From positions 1 through 64,000 of the forward strand of contig CAMYVY010000008.1 of NCBI GenBank assembly GCA_947302715.1: 64,000 nt of DNA, read 5' to 3'. The stretch comes from an uncultured Clostridia bacterium. GTDB taxonomy: Bacteria; Bacillota; Clostridia; Peptostreptococcales; Anaerovoracaceae. Below, in pieces: positions 1 through 8,446 of the stretch; position 1 is the stretch's first letter; each line of letters begins with the position of its first letter. The notes under the pieces are model-generated. The model was not told where the DNA came from. It searched no databases and saw nothing but the letters and a program-made list of their open reading frames with translations. The translations under genes were made by a program, and so were the position numbers.

Positions 1-156
1 GCAGGCTTGCTGCTGGAGCTGCTTGTGCTGCTCGTTGTCGCAGGCTTGCTGCTCGAACTGCTTGTGCTGCTCGTTGTTGCAGGCTTGCTGCTCGAACTGT
101 TTGTGCTGCTTGTTGTAGCAGAATTGCTTCCGGAATTACTTGAACTGCTTGTCGTA
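1..156 (-). repeat. 39-bp tandem repeat in the PepSY gene tail
   Basis: Three near-identical 39-bp units (1-39, 40-78, 79-117) and a degenerate fourth (118-156) encode a 13-residue Lys-Pro-Ala-Thr-Thr-Ser/Thr repeat. The period is a multiple of three, so copy-number change would keep the frame. More copies may lie beyond the window edge. Confidence 0.9.
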
Positions 157-911
157 GAACCACTCGTATTCGAACCAGTCGTTGCTGTAGGCTTGCTTCC
201 CGAATTACCGGAAGTGCTTGATGCGCCACCGCTTAATAAGCTTCCGAGTATCAGATCTTGGTTTTGTTCAGCAGCAGCGTACTTGACGTAGTCCTCCTGC
301 TCCCAAGGCTCAAATCCTTCGGAGATAATCTGTCCGGTCGCCGCATCGATTTCGTAATCATATTCAGCCTTGTCATAGACATAGAATTCTATATCGTAGA
401 CGGATCTTCCATCATCTCTATCCATCATCGCCTTGCTGAATACAACCTCGTCTTCTTTGTATCCCGCACTGGAAAGTGCGATGTTCTTGGCTTTTTCTAT
501 ACCGATAATGTCTGAAGGTGGTACGGTAGGTTGATTATCTGTTGACGTTCCTCCCGTGCCATTGCCTTGTGCACTTGGCTGATAATTCGTTCCGCCGGCT
601 GGCATTCCTTGTCCAATTTCAGTGTCTCTATCAAGGACCTCTCCATTCGAAGAATCGATTACATAATTGTATTCCGATCCTCCTGCGTAGAACTCTATAT
701 CATAAACAAAGCGACCGTATTCAAAGTCAAACCTTGCTTCGGTTAGAGTTATATCTTCAGGAGCAACTCCCGCGTCCACACAGGCAAAATTGACCGCATC
801 ATCAACGCTGATGGCATTGCTCTTGGCAATCTGACCGGCGGCATATACGCCGCTGCTTCCGAGAAGCAGTATTCCGGCAATCACTATTGCTATTATAGTT
901 TTCTTGTTCAT
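1..911 (-). CDS. PepSY-domain secreted protein, C-terminus cut by window edge
   Basis: The ATG at 911-909 follows a strong AGGAGG. The first ~25 residues form a signal peptide or membrane anchor (MNKKTIIAIVIAGILLLGSS). Two PepSY-like repeats follow at about residues 30-97 and 135-205, each with an SxDDA/GIEKAK start and a YDIEFY core ending in a Y-x-I-D strand. A Ser/Thr-rich tail after about residue 225 carries 13-residue repeats around KPATTSST and runs off the window, so the C-terminus is unknown. PepSY domains are known as extracytoplasmic modules, often near two-component systems. Here the gene lies 64 bp downstream of a kinase on the same strand, so it is probably a member or target of that system (inference). 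Confidence 0.85.
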   Translation of the reverse strand, partial: MNKKTIIAIVIAGILLLGSSGVYAAGQIAKSNAISVDDAVNFACVDAGVAPEDITLTEARFDFEYGRFVYDIEFYAGGSEYNYVIDSSNGEVLDRDTEIGQGMPAGGTNYQPSAQGNGTGGTSTDNQPTVPPSDIIGIEKAKNIALSSAGYKEDEVVFSKAMMDRDDGRSVYDIEFYVYDKAEYDYEIDAATGQIISEGFEPWEQEDYVKYAAAEQNQDLILGSLLSGGASSTSGNSGSKPTATTGSNTSGSTTSSSSNSGSNSATTSSTNSSSSKPATTSSTSSSSSKPATTSSTSSSSSKP

Positions 912-975
912 AGAACCTCCTCCGGGGACACCCCCTCATCTTGGTTCATTCTATATCACAAACATTAAAGAATTA

Positions 976-2412
976 TTAGTTGCAAAGAGGAAGTCTTACT
1001 CTAAATGTGCTTCCCTTCTTTTCTTCACTTTCGACCTGTATTTCTCCATGGTGAAGTTCAACGATTTTCTTAACCATTGAGAGACCAAGTCCCGTTCCCT
1101 GTATGCTTCTTGACGCATCGCTTTGGTAGAACCTGTCGAATATCTTCTCTTGATCTTCCTTCGATATTCCGATTCCATCATCAACAATTGACAGTTCCAC
1201 AAGATTCGATGGTGCATCGGACTCATCATCGCGAACACGCTTGAGCGCAACCTTTATATTTCCGTCCTGAACACCATATCTATAGGCATTGCTGATCAGA
1301 TTCTGAATCATCCTTGTTAGAAGAACTTCGTTTCCGTTGATCTTCAGCCACGGTTCCACATCCACGGTTAGATGGATATTCTTTTCTCCGACCAAGGTCA
1401 TATGATCGGATGTCTCCGTGACCAAACGTGATATGTCGAGTTCTTCCATCTCATATCTCTCGGATTTTTGATCCATTCTGGTATAGTCAAGCATATCCCC
1501 AAGAAGAAGATTCATCCTCTTGCTCTGCTTATCAATCACCTTCATTGCATCGATATATTCGTCAACGGAGCGCTCCTTTTCAAGGGTATATTCCGCCTGA
1601 GTCATTATTACGGATGTGGGTGTCCTAAGCTCGTGAGAAGCATCGGATGTGAACTGCCTTTCAGTATTGAAGGCACGCTCGAGTCTGTCCAGCATGCCGT
1701 TGAATATCTTCGCCAAACGACTCACTTCGTCGTTGTTCTTTCCAACTTCTATTCTGCGCTTAAGGTCATAGCCTTCGGATATTTGCTCGGCCGTTTTCTC
1801 TATATTTCCGAGCGGCGAAAGCAGTCTGTCGATTATGAAATACATGATGAAAATCAAAAGGAGAATAAGAATCGGAATTACAAACAGAGACAGTCTGGTA
1901 ATTTCGTTAAGCTGCGATGTGCTGTTGGTTCTGGAAACGATACCTCTGATCCAGAGTTTGGAATCAGTAGGCGTTGAGAGATTAAGCTGCCTGTCGTATA
2001 CATCGAAGACTTCACCCGCAACGTCTATGGACCAAACCTTCGATGCGGCAAAGGGCGTTTTCTCCATATACTTTTCCAAGGTATTTTCGCCATAAATCAT
2101 GGTGCCGTCATCGTCATAGAGCGCAGCAGAAACATCATTTATCTTATCGAGAAAGTCATCGTCGATTTCCAGATAACCACCTTCGAATTCAATATACATA
2201 TTGCCTATCGATATCTCCGGTTTCGCTTCCTTTGTGATAAACGCAATCTTGTTGGTATTTTCCTCTACCATTCCTATTAGATAATTTCTGATGGTGCTTC
2301 TTAATACTACGCCACTGGCATATCTAACCGCAAGAAAAGACACCGCTGCCGCTATAAGCAACATCAGAAATGTAAGAAGTGCAAGCTTAAATTTAATGCT
2401 TCTATTTCTCAT
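976..2412 (-). CDS. Sensor histidine kinase (HAMP, HisKA)
   Basis: A membrane sensor kinase of 478 residues. TM1 is near residues 8-30, an extracytoplasmic domain of about 140 residues follows, TM2 is near 175-195, then HAMP. The H-box is SDASHELRTP (His near 260), the N-box LISNAYRYG, the D-box DDGIGIS and the G-box GTGLGLSMV, so every catalytic box is present. I chose the ATG at 2412 because a GGAGAG ribosome site precedes it and it gives an 11-bp overlap with the response-regulator gene. An upstream in-frame start at 2436 exists. The signal is not predictable. The PepSY gene downstream suggests envelope sensing. Confidence 0.93.
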   Translation of the reverse strand: MRNRSIKFKLALLTFLMLLIAAAVSFLAVRYASGVVLRSTIRNYLIGMVEENTNKIAFITKEAKPEISIGNMYIEFEGGYLEIDDDFLDKINDVSAALYDDDGTMIYGENTLEKYMEKTPFAASKVWSIDVAGEVFDVYDRQLNLSTPTDSKLWIRGIVSRTNSTSQLNEITRLSLFVIPILILLLIFIMYFIIDRLLSPLGNIEKTAEQISEGYDLKRRIEVGKNNDEVSRLAKIFNGMLDRLERAFNTERQFTSDASHELRTPTSVIMTQAEYTLEKERSVDEYIDAMKVIDKQSKRMNLLLGDMLDYTRMDQKSERYEMEELDISRLVTETSDHMTLVGEKNIHLTVDVEPWLKINGNEVLLTRMIQNLISNAYRYGVQDGNIKVALKRVRDDESDAPSNLVELSIVDDGIGISKEDQEKIFDRFYQSDASRSIQGTGLGLSMVKKIVELHHGEIQVESEEKKGSTFRVRLPLCN

Positions 2413-3109
2413 GGAGCTCTCCCTGCTCCCCCTCATCGTATTTCAGCATATATCCCGCACCTCTAACAGTGCGAATCATCTTTACATCAAAGTCGTCATC
2501 GACCTTTCTTCTAAGATAGCTTATATACACATCTACCACATTGGTACCGCCCTCATAGTCAAAATTCCAGATGTGGTCCTCTATTTTCTCTCTGGACAGA
2601 ACCACGTTCTTGTTGTGCATCAAGTATTCCAAAAGCGCATATTCCTTCGGAGAAAGATCTATCTTAAGTCCGCTTCTTTCGACCGTATGAGCCGCAGTGT
2701 CCAGAACCAAATCTCCAATTACGATCTTGCTTCCTGTAGCCTCCGATCCCGACCTGCTCCTCGTAAGAACACGAACCCTGGCCAAGAGTTCCTTGATAGA
2801 AAAGGGCTTAACCAAATAGTCCCTTGCTCCCAGGTCCAGTCCCATAACCCTATCATCAACGGAATCCCTTGCAGTCAGGAACAGAACCGGTGTATCAATC
2901 CCCTTTTCTCTAATCTTCGATAAAACCTGGAATCCGTCCATATAAGGCATCATCACATCCAAAATGGCCCCATCGTATTCCGTCGATTCCAAATAATCAA
3001 GCGCTGCCTCCCCATCAAAGACTGAGTCAACGCTATATCCTTCTTCCTTTAATCTCTTGGTCAGAATATTGTTGAGATCTCTTTCATCTTCTGCAAACAG
3101 TAATCTCAT
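2402..3109 (-). CDS. OmpR/PhoB-family response regulator
   Basis: Receiver domain (acidic pocket AEDERD, phosphoacceptor in AILDVMMPY, switch Thr in LFLTARD, Lys in VKPFSI) followed by a winged-helix DNA-binding domain (LSPKEYALLEYL; VYISYLRRKV; IRTVRGAGYML). It is 235 residues from the ATG at 3109, which has GGAGG seven bases upstream; a longer start at 3127 lacks one. It overlaps the kinase gene by 11 bp, so the two are co-translated partners. An array of ATTAG boxes upstream (3223-3258) is a plausible site for autoregulation. Confidence 0.94.
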   Translation of the reverse strand: MRLLFAEDERDLNNILTKRLKEEGYSVDSVFDGEAALDYLESTEYDGAILDVMMPYMDGFQVLSKIREKGIDTPVLFLTARDSVDDRVMGLDLGARDYLVKPFSIKELLARVRVLTRSRSGSEATGSKIVIGDLVLDTAAHTVERSGLKIDLSPKEYALLEYLMHNKNVVLSREKIEDHIWNFDYEGGTNVVDVYISYLRRKVDDDFDVKMIRTVRGAGYMLKYDEGEQGELHEK

Positions 3110-3222
3110 TCTTACCTCCACTATCACAGATAATTTGTAAACAGATTTACTACGCTCACGAAGCTCGACGAAGCTCAGCCAAGTTCAATCGAACTCCGCT
3201 CATGCGTCCTTGCTCTAATATT

Positions 3223-3258
3223 ATTAGCGAAAGATTAGAGAAATATTAGAATTATTAG
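3223..3258 (-). promoter_or_regulatory. Direct-repeat array upstream of response regulator
   Basis: Four ATTAG boxes on the plus strand (CTAAT on minus) begin at 3223, 3234, 3245 and 3254, that is 11, 11 and 9 bp apart, about one helical turn. OmpR-family regulators bind tandem direct repeats at such spacing, so this may be the autoregulatory site. That is inference. Confidence 0.4.
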
Positions 3259-3285
3259 AGGATGTTCTAACAATGATTTTGAAGA

Positions 3286-3990
3286 TTAAGCCTTTGAGAG
3301 ATGTTCGATTTCCTTTTGAGTGAGTTTTCTGTAGCCGCCGATTGCCAGGCGTCCCAGTTTTACATCGCCTATCGCTATTCGTTCCAGCTCGACGACGGGA
3401 TTACCAAGCGCTTTAAACATCTTTCGGACTTGGCGATTCTTGCCCTCGTAAATCGTGAGTTCAACAAGAGTATGCTTGGGGAGTTCCTTTATAATATTCA
3501 CCTTTGCCGGAGACGTGACGAAACCTCCGATATCTATTCCCTTTTCCAATTTGGCGATTTTGCCCCTGGTTAAAAAGCCTTGGATTTTTGCAATATAGGT
3601 CTTGCCCAGCTTGTGCTTCGGGTGCGCAACCTTATAAGCAAAGTCACCGTCATTCGTCATTATGAGAAGCCCCGATGTATTGTAATCAAGGCGTCCTACG
3701 GGGAAAATTCGCGCATCAACCTCTGCAACAAGATCCATTACAGTGGGTCTAAGTTGCTCATCCTTTACCGAAGTTATGTAGCCTGTCGGTTTGTTGAGCA
3801 TGATATAGATTTTCTTTTCTTCAACATCTATCGGGCGCCCGTTCACTTCAACGATGTCACCAGGCTTAACATCATAACCAAGCTCGGTGAGAACTATATT
3901 ATTCACTTTGACATTGCCGTTTTCTATAAGTTCGTCAGCCTTCCTGCGGCTGGCGATACCGGCACTTGCAATATACTTGTTTATTCTCAT
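3286..3990 (-). CDS. RluB/RsuA-type pseudouridine synthase
   Basis: The N-terminal S4 RNA-binding domain (MRINKYIASAGIASRRKADE, about residues 1-60) precedes a pseudouridine synthase domain with the catalytic-loop motif GRLDYNTSGLLI, where the Asp is the nucleophile, and the late motif EGKNRQVRKM. It converts a uridine of ribosomal RNA, probably 23S, to pseudouridine. I chose the ATG at 3990 because it begins with the canonical S4 start and forms an ATGA overlap with the scfB stop. The longer frame to 4029 lies inside scfB. RluB fits better than RsuA by overall layout, but the target base cannot be read from sequence. Confidence 0.92.
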   Translation of the reverse strand: MRINKYIASAGIASRRKADELIENGNVKVNNIVLTELGYDVKPGDIVEVNGRPIDVEEKKIYIMLNKPTGYITSVKDEQLRPTVMDLVAEVDARIFPVGRLDYNTSGLLIMTNDGDFAYKVAHPKHKLGKTYIAKIQGFLTRGKIAKLEKGIDIGGFVTSPAKVNIIKELPKHTLVELTIYEGKNRQVRKMFKALGNPVVELERIAIGDVKLGRLAIGGYRKLTQKEIEHLSKA

Positions 3991-5549
3991 AATTCTTCCA
4001 CTCGTGCCACCTGCATCATGATTGCACATTCAATGCGCTTTTTAAACAGCTCGCATCCATAGTCATAGGTTCCGAGAATGCTTCCCGTAGCGTGATAAGC
4101 GTTTGCGGCACAGCCACCGCTGCAATAGAGCTTGGCCCAGCAGTCATCGCATTCCGGACGCGCATAGACATTGCACATCTTGAATTCATCTCTTACGTCT
4201 GTTCTTACTATGCCGTTCCAGATATCGCCCATCAGATATTCGGCTTCACCGACAAACTGGTGACACGGATAGAGCTCACCCTGTGGAGTTACGGCAAAAT
4301 ACTCGGTTCCGGAACCGCATCCCGAAATCCTTTTATAGATGCAAGGACCTCCGCTAAGGTCAAGCATATAATGATAGAAGGTAAACGGTTTCTCTCTATC
4401 AAGCATTTCCTTCGCGAGAATCTCATATTGCTCAAATATAATCGGGAGGTCATCCTCCGTAAGCGCAAATTCGCTATCGTGACTCGCAACGACGGGTTCC
4501 ATCGATAATTCATCAAAACCGAGTTCCGTCATATGGAGGATATCCTTAGTAAAGTCGGTATTGTAATGCGTGAAGGTCCCGCGCATATAGTAGTTCGTGT
4601 TTCCGGTATCGGAACCTCGCGTCACCCAGGTCGGAATGTCTGAAACCTTTACATCCCCACAGTCTTTTCCGGTCCTCGCAGCGACCAAGCGCTGAAACTT
4701 CGGAACTATGATGTCGTAGCTTCCGGTCCCCCTCGGTACGGACGTATATCCATCGGACGAATTATAGTCCGGGACTTTTGAACCTGCCGCTCGCCTCTCT
4801 CTATCATGAATCTCCTTGCGCCCGTCCAAGGACAGAACGACATTGTGGCATTCTCTGTTTACGAAGTCTATCACTTCGTCATTTATCCCCATGCCGTTGG
4901 TCGTAAGAGTGAATCTGAAATTCTTGTTCGACTCCCCTTCCTTTGACCTTGCGTATTCGACGACCGACTTAACGACATCAAAATTAAGAAGCGGTTCACC
5001 GCCGAAGAAGTCTACTTCCAGATTGCGTCTGTCGCCTGAATTCTCTATCAGATAATCAACCGCCCGCTTAGCGACCTCTTCAGTCATCAAGGCCGCAGGT
5101 CCTTTGAACCTTCCTTGTCCCGCAAAGCAGTAGGAGCATGTAAGGTCGCAGGCATGTGAGACATGAAGGCAGAGAGCCTTGATATCCGTATGGCGTTCCT
5201 TTAGCATGGACGCATTCGGACGGAAAATGTCCCTACTGAAGAGCTTTCCCTTCTCATAGAGTTCAACCAAATCCATGCAGCATTCAATTATTTCTTCCTC
5301 GGTTATCTCCTCGGATTCTTCGTACATACCGAGCGCAAGATTCCCAAGTATGCATTTTACAATCTCATCTACCGAATTAGAGTCATCCTTCAAATTGGCA
5401 AAGAACATCTCGGTATCGCCATGCAGCTCGTCGATTTTGCAACAAAAAAGACGGATGATGTCGTAAGCCACATCATCCACCACGTGAATTGCACCGCTAT
5501 AAACGTCGATAACGACGTTGTATCCATTGAGTTTATACTGATGAATCAA
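3987..5549 (-). CDS. scfB: SCIFF peptide maturase, radical SAM/SPASM
   Basis: This is the thioether-forming enzyme that modifies the SCIFF precursor encoded just upstream. The N-terminal peptide-recognition region (YKLNGYNVVIDVYSGAIHVV) leads to a radical SAM core with C134-x3-C138-x2-C141. The SPASM region, with Cys near 403, 411, 429, 459, 467, 470, 476, 480 and 499, would bind auxiliary Fe-S clusters. The start is TTG at 5549, two bases after the scfA stop; I see no ATG that would keep the conserved N-terminus, and the ribosome site is weak, so it probably depends on coupling with scfA. At 520 residues it is longer than the ~450-470 I recall for the family. Two apparent insertions lie near residues 253-275 and 294-318. 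Confidence 0.93.
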   Translation of the reverse strand: MIHQYKLNGYNVVIDVYSGAIHVVDDVAYDIIRLFCCKIDELHGDTEMFFANLKDDSNSVDEIVKCILGNLALGMYEESEEITEEEIIECCMDLVELYEKGKLFSRDIFRPNASMLKERHTDIKALCLHVSHACDLTCSYCFAGQGRFKGPAALMTEEVAKRAVDYLIENSGDRRNLEVDFFGGEPLLNFDVVKSVVEYARSKEGESNKNFRFTLTTNGMGINDEVIDFVNRECHNVVLSLDGRKEIHDRERRAAGSKVPDYNSSDGYTSVPRGTGSYDIIVPKFQRLVAARTGKDCGDVKVSDIPTWVTRGSDTGNTNYYMRGTFTHYNTDFTKDILHMTELGFDELSMEPVVASHDSEFALTEDDLPIIFEQYEILAKEMLDREKPFTFYHYMLDLSGGPCIYKRISGCGSGTEYFAVTPQGELYPCHQFVGEAEYLMGDIWNGIVRTDVRDEFKMCNVYARPECDDCWAKLYCSGGCAANAYHATGSILGTYDYGCELFKKRIECAIMMQVARVEEL

Positions 5550-5551
5550 AA

Positions 5552-5707
5552 CTACTCAGCTTTTGCTTCCAAATTCTCGCAAGGCTGGTTTGCAACTCCG
5601 CAGGATGTCTTGCATGCGGACTGGCAGCTCGTCTGGCATTCACCGCAACCGCCGTTTTCCAAGCTCTTCTTTAAATCTCTTGTTTCCAAAGTCTTAATCC
5701 TCTTCAT
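5552..5707 (-). CDS. scfA: SCIFF (six-cysteine) RiPP precursor peptide
   Basis: A 51-residue peptide with six Cys at positions 21, 24, 28, 32, 36 and 43, the family hallmark (GGCGECQTSCQSACKTSC). The basic leader (MKRIKTLETRDLKKSLENGG) is the likely recognition part for ScfB. AAGGAG lies seven bases before the ATG. The stop is two bases from the scfB start, so the two form an operon. In the related CteA/CteB system the thioether is, as I recall, between Cys32 and Thr37; here residue 37 is Gly (Cys36-Gly-Val-Ala-Asn-Gln). Thr34 and Thr26 remain as possible acceptors. Confidence 0.93.
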   Translation of the reverse strand: MKRIKTLETRDLKKSLENGGCGECQTSCQSACKTSCGVANQPCENLEAKAE

Positions 5708-5796
5708 GTCATTACTCCTTATATATGAATATCATTGTAATTCAGATAACCTACCAACCAATTATAAATGAAATTCCCCGATAAGACAAGAGAAAA

Positions 5797-6612
5797 CTAC
5801 AGTTTGGCCTTGTGGCTTCCCTTTAGGGTAAGGGCATTCGCAGCTCTCTCTGCATAAAACGAATCCCCTCCGTATTTCTTCACGAATTCAAACTGCTTGT
5901 TTGCCTCCTCGGTCATTCCGTTATTGTAATAGACTTCGCCGAGCCTATAACTGCACATAACCTTAGTTATAGGATCTTCCACGTCCTTAACCCAGTTTAT
6001 GAATCGCTTATCGAGGCCGTCATAGTTTCCTCGCTTTATCTGGAGCACTGCGTAGACGCGTTCTGTAGCATCCAGGCAGAGGCTCCGCTTAGGCTCCTTG
6101 AACTTAGCGTAGTCGAATAGCGGATAGCATTCCGAGAGTTCCGCCTCGGCCTCACCAAGCTGACCGCGCTCAATATAGTAAAGCGCCAGGTCATTCAGAT
6201 ACGCAACCTTTTGAACGAGGTCCTTGACGTCGGTTGAGTTTCTGAGCTTAACGGTATCCAATACCCTCTTCATTTCCGAAAACTCTCCATGAGCGTAGAG
6301 GCCGGCAGTGAGATTTAGTTTAATCTCATTCTTGTCAAAGAGGTCACCGAATCTCGGGAATCTCTGATCGAGCGCCTCATAGGAATCGATGTATTCCGCA
6401 AGCTTGCATTCATTTAGCAAAGTATCAAGCATCTTCTTTCTTCGAATGGCCAAGTACTGCCAAAAGCCCGCATTCGCGAGAAGCCAAACGACCAGGGCAA
6501 CGATGAGATACATCCTGTTTATCGATGTAACTCCGATAAGTATTCCCACCGTAACCGCGCCTATCATGGCAAAGGTTATGTATTTATAGTAAATATCTTT
6601 ATATGCTTTCAT
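5797..6612 (-). CDS. Membrane-anchored TPR-like protein
   Basis: Two transmembrane helices at the N-terminus (about residues 12-30 and 34-54) are followed by a soluble helical domain. Helix pairs such as VAYLNDLALYYIERGQLGEA and SYRLGEVYYNNGMTEEANKQ have TPR character. It is 271 residues, and no catalytic motif is visible. It lies between glnS and the scf operon on the same strand. The helical repeats suggest a scaffold role at the membrane; the partner is unknown. Confidence 0.7.
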   Translation of the reverse strand: MKAYKDIYYKYITFAMIGAVTVGILIGVTSINRMYLIVALVVWLLANAGFWQYLAIRRKKMLDTLLNECKLAEYIDSYEALDQRFPRFGDLFDKNEIKLNLTAGLYAHGEFSEMKRVLDTVKLRNSTDVKDLVQKVAYLNDLALYYIERGQLGEAEAELSECYPLFDYAKFKEPKRSLCLDATERVYAVLQIKRGNYDGLDKRFINWVKDVEDPITKVMCSYRLGEVYYNNGMTEEANKQFEFVKKYGGDSFYAERAANALTLKGSHKAKL

Positions 6613-6655
6613 CTTCCAATACTATGACTAATAATATGACCACAATACTCCGGTT

Positions 6656-8332
6656 TTAGTTTCCCGGCTTATAACTGCTCTTAAGGTCGACGATTCTGTT
6701 AAATACCAGGTTACCATCCTCGGGGTTCCAGTCCTTTCCGGCCTTTCCTCCCTTGTGGTCCTTGGGATCCGCAAAATAGTATCCATGACGGAAAAACTGG
6801 AAGCGTTCGCCCGGTTCGGCCTCTGCCAGGGCAGGCTCTGCAAATCCCTGTTTTTCAACAAGAGATTCCGGGTTGAGAACATTCTCGCCGTTCTCGTCTT
6901 CTATCATCAGATATCCATAGTTTCTTATGGTTACGGGAACCGCGGTCTTCGCATCAACAAAGTGAATCGTACCCTTGACCTTCCGTCCATCAAAGCCTTC
7001 TCCGCTCTTGGTCTCCGGGTCATATGTACAGAGGAGTTCCTTTATCGTTCCATCCTCATTCTTGACGACTTCCTCGCATTTGATGAAATATGCGCCTTTA
7101 AACCTAACTTCGTTTCCCGGGAAGAGTCTAAAGTATTTCTTTGCAGGAACTTCCATGAAGTCGGCACCGTCGACATAGAGCTCTCTTGAGAACGGGATCT
7201 GACGCTCGCCCATTTCCGGGACGTTTTTGTTGTTTTCTACCGTCACCATCTCCGTTTGGTCTTCCGGATAATTGGTTATGACAACCTTGATTGGGTCCTC
7301 GACGACATTTCTCGACTGAACCTTATTCTGCAAGTCCTCTCTGACGCAGTGCTCCAAGAGTCCGATATCTACCATGCTGTTCGCCTTGGCGATTCCGACT
7401 CGCTCACAAAAATCACGAATGGATTCCGGCGTATATCCTCTCCTGCGGAGACCTGCTATAGTCGGCATTCTCGGATCATCCCAACCTACCACGCTTCCGT
7501 CATCCACGAGCGCTTTCAGGTAGCGTTTGCTCATCACGGTATTGGTGAGATTCAGCCTTGCGAATTCAATCTGTCTCGGCGGGTTTGGCCAAAAACCAAC
7601 CTCTCTTAGAACCCAATCATATAGAGGTCTATGGTCTTCGAATTCCATCGTACAGAGGGAATGAGTAATCCCCTCGATTGCATCCTCAATCGGATGAGCA
7701 AAATCGTACATGGGATATATGCACCATTTGTCCCCAGTATTGTGGTGGGGCGCATGGACGATTCTATATATTACGGGATCTCTCATATTGATATTCGGAG
7801 ATGCCATATCTATTTTCGCACGAAGAACCTTTTCACCATCGGCATATTTTCCGGCCCTCATTTCTTCAAACAAGGTCAGGTTTTCTTCTATGCTTCTGTT
7901 TCTATACGGGCTTTCCTTTCCGGGCTCCTTAAGCGTTCCTCTGTACTCTCTAATTTCGTCGGCAGTCAAATCGTCAACAAAGGCAAGTCCCTTCTTTATC
8001 AAAGCTACCGCAGCCTCATACATCGTTTCAAAATAATCCGACGCCCAAAGCTGCTCGGTCCAGGTAAAGCCCAGCCATCTGATATCATCCTCTATTGCGT
8101 CCACATATTCCACGTCTTCCTTCACAGGATTCGTGTCATCATATCTGAGATTGCATCTGCCACCATACTTCAGAGCTGTACCGAAATTGAGGCATATGGA
8201 TTTGGCATGGCCAACGTGCAGGTATCCATTTGGTTCCGGGGGAAACCTGGTATACACTTCGGTATAAGTGCCGTTTTCCAAATCTTCATCAATAAAGTTA
8301 TGAATGAAATTATTCGCCATTACTTCGCTCAT
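6656..8332 (-). CDS. glnS: Glutaminyl-tRNA synthetase
   Basis: A class I synthetase charging tRNA-Gln. [15 protein letters not shown] holds the HIGH signature and NTVMSKRYL the KMSKS-type loop; the C-terminal beta-barrel anticodon-binding region follows. The length of 558 residues matches bacterial GlnRS. Most clostridia charge tRNA-Gln indirectly through GatCAB, so a glnS here marks a subgroup. The start at 8332 (MSEVMANNF) has an AGGA ten bases upstream; an internal ATG at 8320 is possible. No T-box leader is visible in the 114 bp upstream. Confidence 0.97.
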   Translation of the reverse strand: MSEVMANNFIHNFIDEDLENGTYTEVYTRFPPEPNGYLHVGHAKSICLNFGTALKYGGRCNLRYDDTNPVKEDVEYVDAIEDDIRWLGFTWTEQLWASDYFETMYEAAVALIKKGLAFVDDLTADEIREYRGTLKEPGKESPYRNRSIEENLTLFEEMRAGKYADGEKVLRAKIDMASPNINMRDPVIYRIVHAPHHNTGDKWCIYPMYDFAHPIEDAIEGITHSLCTMEFEDHRPLYDWVLREVGFWPNPPRQIEFARLNLTNTVMSKRYLKALVDDGSVVGWDDPRMPTIAGLRRRGYTPESIRDFCERVGIAKANSMVDIGLLEHCVREDLQNKVQSRNVVEDPIKVVITNYPEDQTEMVTVENNKNVPEMGERQIPFSRELYVDGADFMEVPAKKYFRLFPGNEVRFKGAYFIKCEEVVKNEDGTIKELLCTYDPETKSGEGFDGRKVKGTIHFVDAKTAVPVTIRNYGYLMIEDENGENVLNPESLVEKQGFAEPALAEAEPGERFQFFRHGYYFADPKDHKGGKAGKDWNPEDGNLVFNRIVDLKSSYKPGN

Positions 8333-8446
8333 ATTCCGTTAAATCCTTTTCTTTATATTAGGCGTTTCCGCCCCTGATATCGACCCTATAATTCTATCAC
8401 AAAGCCCGCCTTATATCTATCGATTTACACATCTTTTGCTTTTGCA

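Noticed and set aside
1..156. CRISPR-like array
   Set aside because: Units abut without spacers and encode in-frame protein repeats.
7..291. Leu-rich 94-residue frame on the plus strand
   Set aside because: It is the reverse reading of the Ser/Thr repeat in the PepSY gene and has no ribosome site.
8333..8446. T-box riboswitch before glnS
   Set aside because: The gap is only 114 bp and lacks a T-box sequence and antiterminator.
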